From Rotaria macrura (Eukaryota; Rotifera; Eurotatoria; Philodinida; Philodinidae), in NCBI GenBank assembly GCA_900239685.1, contig OENT01000458.1, positions 49,328 to 113,327 of the forward strand: 64,000 nucleotides of DNA, given 5' to 3'. The stretch's first letter is position 1, and every line of letters starts with the position of its first letter. This document shows positions 58,789 through 64,000 of the stretch, in pieces. The notes under the pieces were generated by a model that ran no database searches, had not been told where the DNA came from, and worked only from the letters and a program-made list of their open reading frames with translations. The translations under genes were made by a program, and so were the position numbers.

Positions 58789-61374
58789 TGCTGGGATGAG
58801 CTGTGAGTGTGAACTCCCGTGAACCCAGTTTTTTTCTATAGTGATGTTCTTGAAATCGAGTGGTTGTGTAAGATTTTATCATTGGCAGATGAAGTGTTGC
58901 GAGTTGACCTTACTATGAATTAGACTAGTGGGAACATTAGTGTTTTGTATTGATGAAGGGGCGTTTGTGCTGGGTATTATCAGAGATTGTCATGTGCAAA
59001 ATTCAATGCAATCGCTTACTTGGAATGTATCATTGGTCCTTATCAGTATCATAGGTTGGTCAACATTTAGTTTTATTGGACTTTTCGCATATAGTAGGTT
59101 GCAATATACGGTTTTTTGCTTTTCTGACGTTTCGTTTTCTGACAATATATTCGCTCATCGATCGTTTTTTCTCTGCATGCTATTGTTCATGTATACGTCA
59201 ATGATTCTCTTTGCACTTTTTTCGCTATCGGGCTTAATCGCTCGATTTTAATGCACTCTTTGATAATTTCTTTTAGTAGATTTCTTATCATGTTTTCTCT
59301 ATTTTGTACGGACGCGTTTCAGTGTCATGCTGTGCTTTAGTGTACATGTTTGCAGATTGTTGATTGTAGTCGAATATTACGTTTCTATGAAACATTTTTA
59401 GACATGCTTGTTTCAATAAGTTGCTTTTTGAGTATTTCTGATTTCTGTGATTGTTTAGTATGTTGCCTTGGAAGATCATATTATTATCTGAAATATGTTG
59501 TTTTTGTTTTCTGAATCCTCTTAAGAGGTCATTGGAAGGATATTTTAAGATGATCTGTATCTTTTTGTTTGATACCGATAGCAAGTAGTTTTTATTAGTT
59601 TTCTAATCAGATTTATCATCGAACGGTTTTTATTCAGTTAAGAGGAATCTCTTTTGTTTTTGTCAATCTGTATGATTTCATCAGATTATTTTCATTCACT
59701 TCTAATGTGCCCTGTTCGCGCGCTGTTTTTGGAAGGAATTATGCCCTATTGAACCTTTTGCTATTTGATTCAATTGAACTCTTCGATGGTTTTATAGAAG
59801 ATGATCTTACCTTAGAAAATGTTGTTTGGTTATTTTTGAACTAGAATTTGTATTATATTTTACGAGAGTATAATCTGATAAACGTTTTCTCGTTGCATCA
59901 GATAATTCTTTCCTTGCAAATATTGTGAGAAAGAATTCGATAATATTTCTTATTGTGAATGTTTTTCATATGATTAAATATATTTCAATGTATTATTGAC
60001 GAGAATCTCAGCAGATGAAAGTTTGTATTAGATGTTGATCTCTTATTTTTATTCGACTGTTTTACTTATATATCTTTTGGTGAAGATATTATCTTGTGCA
60101 ATTATTTTCATTCCGGGCAAGTTCAATGACCAATGCGATTGTCTAAAAGAATATTTTCGATTGAATTTTTATTTATTTCAACTCAATGGATCCTTTTAGT
60201 ATAGTACGCTGAAAATTTATTAAGCATAAAGTGGGTAATTCAATGAAAATGACTTTTCTTTTTTATTATCTTTTAAATGAATGAGCTTGAATTAAATGAT
60301 TTTGAAGAATACGATGAATCAAATTAGTGTTTGTCTATTATATATGAATATTTTTTTTTTATTTTATTTTTAGGCCGTAGATAACGATCCCGAGATTAAT
60401 AGTTCAAATAGATATGAATTTATATTTAAACTTTTACCAGGCAAACGGATCATCTATGAAAATTCATGCAAAAAACGTACATGATTTTTTTATACCTATA
60501 ATCAACAGTAATACAATCAGTAATGTATTGTTTATGAGTAATTATTCAAAAAGTGATCATTGGAAAGGATTTCAGTCAAAATGATCTATATTCTGTTGAA
60601 AATGAATATTTGGAAGTAGTTAGACTTTTATCTTAATTAGAGAAATGAAATGTGTGAAAATAAGCAAATTTTTTGCAATGTGCTTTTCTATCATCAGATT
60701 TTTCCTGTTGGCAAACTCGTTCGTTTACCTTTGATTATAAGTTCTAATATAAATTATCTAAACTAACATTTTTGCACATGATAACTTATCAATATCAAAT
60801 AGTAGAGTGTGAAATATTCTATGAACTTCAGTGTTTTCAATAGTTTTAAATTGTAATTGGTAATTCGAAAAGAGGGTTTCAAGTGCCCTAACGCATAATA
60901 ATTGGCTTCGCTTACACTTTGAATCCTTGTATTTTTCTAGAGTAAAACAGTTTCAATTGTGTGTGTTAAAAGTTGTTGAAGGCAATAGTACTGATGGCTT
61001 TTGGAATTTTTAAACTGATGCGTATGCTCTTGCTTTTCGAAGAGTAATTTTTCTATTTTCCAGAATTTTCTATGGTGTACAGCTGCTTTACTAGTGCAAG
61101 AGGGAACAAAAAAAAACATGTATAGTGCTACCTTTTACGTGAAAATAAGAAACGAAGGAGGAACGAATTTTCTCATAAACAGAATGAAACATAGTTCCTT
61201 GGCAACAGGTATGAAACTCAGTGAATCAATACGTACGTATATATGTATATCTTTTTGATGATAGCAAGTCACTCGCAACATTCACTTCTTACGTTTTCTC
61301 GTTACGATTCCATAGTGTCCGTTCTAACAGTTCACTCGTTTGGTGAACATAGTTCCAGCTTATGAAATCATAAT
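58789..61374. other. T-rich stretch, no supported gene
   Basis: The plus strand is unusually T-rich from about 59000 to 60360, and the ORF at 58928-59251 is a product of that bias. After a pyrimidine tract and TAG at 60374, a 35-codon open frame looks exon-like but has no partner I can find. Confidence 0.35.
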
Positions 61375-61453
61375 TGTAAGATGTTTACGCTTGTTGTTCC
61401 TGATAAAGTATTTAAATTTTTTCATAGCGTCAACTCCTAGTGCTGTCTATCCA

Positions 61454-61687
61454 ATGCATGATCCTGCTCAGCCTCAAGAATTCGTGCGCATTCATGTTCG
61501 AACTCGAGCAACAACTTTGCCAGTGCTTGATAAAATAATTGAAGAATATTTAAAAAAGAAAAATATAAATCGATTAGAAGACTGGCACGACAAAAGAAAC
61601 AAAGTTCACGCAAACAAATGGGTGTGCGTTGGGTTTTTTGTTGTTCATTCATCTTGTTTTTTATATTACTTGATGATGAAAGAATGA
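61454..61687 (+). CDS. unassigned small ORF, possibly first coding exon
   Basis: Open from ATG for 77 residues. A 57 bp intron (GTAAGA donor at 61375, CATAG acceptor ending at 61431) would lie in the 5' leader. The first 55 residues are charged and look coding (FVRIHVRTRATTLPVLDKII, then KKKNINRLEDWHDKR). The last 25 are hydrophobic and may instead be intron, because a GT follows KW near 61620. I do not recognise a domain. Confidence 0.35.
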   Translation: MHDPAQPQEFVRIHVRTRATTLPVLDKIIEEYLKKKNINRLEDWHDKRNKVHANKWVCVGFFVVHSSCFLYYLMMKE

Positions 61688-62583
61688 AATAAAATATGAA
61701 ATAGTATAATTTTACTAAGTTCTACACTGCTTTGCATATTTTAAACTCGATAATTTGAAAAGCAAAGCATCGATACAAAAATAAGGCAATATTTTCAACG
61801 ATGAATTGCAAGAAGTGGGTTCAATTTTATTATTGTAAAGTGAACGAATGAAATTCATGAATATAAAAGGAAAATGCTCTTTAGATTTTCCACGATTAAG
61901 AGAAAAGCACAAAGAAAAAACACGTGTAATAAATGAGTGCATAATATCGTGCCAGCAATAAAGAAAAGATGAATGATAGCATATATATAATAATGGTAAA
62001 GATGATGATAGTTGTACGGTCATGAAATGAGGTACTTATTGTTAAACAGTGCTACTCCAATACAACAGAATGAGATTTATCAACAAGCTATGGATTAACG
62101 GTACATGTGCATATATTGCGTTTATATGCTTTGATTTTAATGAAGATTTTCATAATCAATTCAAAAGTCGAGCAGCAAGGTATGAATAACATTCTGAGTG
62201 ATGAACCAACTGGTGATAATTTCATATAACGGCATAACAATCACTATTAGGGTTATGAATGTTCGGTTGATACTTCTTTTATTTTTTTAATAGAAATGTA
62301 CGAACGCACGTGCACACAACCACTATACTACATCAGCCCACATAATCGAGAAAGAGCGTGCGTATATATATACATGATCACAATACATCCAGGTTTTCAA
62401 CGAAAAGACGAACGCAAAAGAAGACATGATAACAAATCGAAGAAAAAAAATCATATTCAGGGAAAAGAAACGAAAATGAAACATAGTGTGAGGGCGTGCG
62501 CGTCACAATCACTAAGAAATACTATGTAGATGAACAAATAATAAGCGAGAAAAATAAAGAAATAAATAAGTAGCATATGATCT
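61688..62583. other. intergenic, no supported gene
   Basis: AT-rich; short ORFs on both strands without domains. Confidence 0.4.
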
Positions 62584-63913
62584 TCAAGTTTTAGATGGAA
62601 TAATATCTTCAGTTTTTACTTTCACAATCTTCTTGAGGAAATTCTCTTGGTGGGATGCTCGATTATTTGGCCACAAGTGAAATGAGTTTAGCATATAGTC
62701 ATACATTTTTCTTGGTAAAGGATTTGGTTTTTTACGAATAATATCAGATGTTGAATGCAGTGAAAGTTGAGTCCGATCATTTAGAATAATAACCGCATGT
62801 AAAAGAGGATTCAATTGATCAGTGTTTCTCCTGTTGTCATACGTGTTATTATAGCAACTCTTATTCTGTATTGGCGACAAAATGTGAGCGCATTTCTAAT
62901 GGTGAGCCATCAATTAAATGTTTTTTCTTTTCAAAGCACAATTGAAACAAGCAATCAATTTCTTTTGCCATTCTCTGAAACACCGATATTTTTCAAAAAC
63001 GTTCGACATGCAAAAACAATAGTACCAATTGTTATAATTAAAGCCAAAATAAAAAATCTGATTAGAACTTATGATCAAGCTTTTACTTTCACCGTACAAA
63101 GAATGTAAGATTGAAGTTCTTCATGAACATTTTCCAACATTTTTTTATGCGAAAGAGCTGATTCGATTAATGATGTGATATTCATTATCTGACATGAATT
63201 CTCAATTTCATCGGCAATAGGATTTGCCGACTTATCAAGTGTAAATGGATTCTCGAAAATATTATTGAAACTAGATAAGTAGCTTGTAACCTTGTTGCAA
63301 ACACCACCCACAGATGAAAAAATCAAAAATGCCACAAGAAACAATAGTATTACAACGCGTTTCGATAATAGCTACAAAAATAAGGAAGATTCGCCGTGTA
63401 AACATCTTTTCTTTCATCGACAAACAATGGCAGACGCGTGATTTTATAAAGATCCGTTTTCTTATTGGGGTGGTTTCTTGGAATAAAAAACACCTTTTAG
63501 ATTCTAGCGTGACCAACAATTCTAGGAAGAATCGAGTCAAGATCGATTGTCTGAGTTCTAGCAACAGTATCATCTCTATCTGCGTCAATAAGAAAATTGA
63601 AAGCGTCTTCTGTTAATTCATATAGTATTTCACTTTCGTTTACTGGAGTAAAAGATATTATTTGGTGCACCAAAAGATTAGGAACAAATTGTGTCAACGA
63701 AGCAGAAAAAGTCAAAGGTAAATTAGATCGAATATGATTCCACAAAAAATTATTGAAAAACGTTCTCTGTTCTGGAGATAACATCTGTATGTTTGAACCA
63801 TGATTAGAAACCCTTAAAAATGCAGATATCATTTGTTTGGAGTGTCGGTGCATTTCGGTTTTCCATGAAAACTTGGCCCAACCTGTGAAGGTCTTTTTTT
63901 CTCTCAAAGACAT
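62584..63913 (-). CDS. unassigned membrane protein, multi-exon, structure approximate
   Basis: A true ATG at 63911-63913 opens 138 codons with a coding-like composition (FTGWAKFSWKTEMHRHSKQM near the start). Downstream on the same strand an acceptor TTTTTGTAG precedes a frame with a membrane segment (VVILLFLVAFLIFSSVGG, about 63330) and a Cys-containing loop. Near 63040, after an ATCAG acceptor, comes a second one (FFILALIITIGTIVFACRTF). The last open frame, 62880-62584, is charged (RKKPNPLPRKMYDY). The pieces fit a protein with at least two membrane spans and an extracellular loop, but I could not place every splice junction, and one join near 62960 needs a frame change. The gene may therefore be partly decayed. 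Family not recognised. Confidence 0.4.
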
Positions 63914-64000
63914 TTTCTACAAGCTGTGGATTCAAGAGCCCCATGGCGTAAATTTCTGCGAAAAAAACGCGTTTCTAAAACGCATTTCCTCATGCATGCG

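Noticed and set aside
58928-59251. 107-codon hydrophobic ORF
   Set aside because: Composition follows the T-rich strand bias; non-ATG start; no membrane-protein family recognised.
60375-60484. Exon-like open frame after a pyrimidine tract and TAG
   Set aside because: Only 35 codons, no recognisable domain and no neighbouring exon in phase.

Overview
The window looks like nuclear DNA of a small-genome metazoan, most likely a bdelloid rotifer. It is AT-rich. Genes are split by very short GT..AG introns (56, 59, 55 and 53 bp in those I could place). Animal families (DEG/ENaC channel, rhodopsin-like GPCR, SIRT2-type sirtuin, ARM-TIR-SAM protein, titin-type FN3) lie beside enzymes of bacterial character that have signal peptides and introns (a GH88-type unsaturated glucuronyl hydrolase and an N-formylglutamate amidohydrolase-like protein). 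That combination is the reason for the bdelloid call, which is an inference. Many unannotated-looking stretches are foldback transposons.

Layout. 1-0.9 kb: 3' part of a DEG/ENaC channel gene (+) with an in-frame stop. 2.3-3.5 kb: two-exon GH88-type gene (-). 4.1-24.5 kb: a cluster of one unusual family, all on the minus strand. Each full protein has a stonustoxin/MACPF-like N-terminal part, a helical middle, a P-loop GTPase and a Cys/His C-terminal module. Copy A (4144-7218) is complete; copy D (21569-24533) is complete apart from an assembly N; 8921-14953 holds fragmented, decayed copies broken up by repeats, including a 566 bp MITE. 24.5-30 kb: no supported gene. 30.0-35.3 kb: ARM-TIR gene (-) with one in-frame stop; a phase-compatible SAM-like last exon lies 2.7 kb away, and that putative intron holds a titin/twitchin FN3 relic on the other strand. 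40.1-41.2 kb: orphan GPCR (-). 46.7-48.5 kb: ten-exon sirtuin (+). 48.8 kb: poly-G and an N gap. 55.1-56.1 kb: two-exon N-formylglutamate amidohydrolase-like gene (+). 61.4 kb: small unassigned ORF (+). 62.6-63.9 kb: unassigned membrane-protein exons (-).

Mobile DNA. I find at least nine inverted-repeat elements without a transposase. Several have exact 8-bp target duplications typical of hAT elements (10580-11145, 35776-36115, 36578-36628, 43628-44772). One has TA-flanked 14+ bp ends (18602-18966). Others are long foldbacks without a clear target duplication.

How the genes relate. Apart from the GTPase-fusion family there is no operon-like grouping. The GTPase-fusion cluster and the TIR gene are both of types used in innate or cell-autonomous defence in other animals, but a defence role here is inference. 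The GTPase-fusion cluster, with patchwork identity between copies suggesting gene conversion, is the best candidate for an undescribed system.
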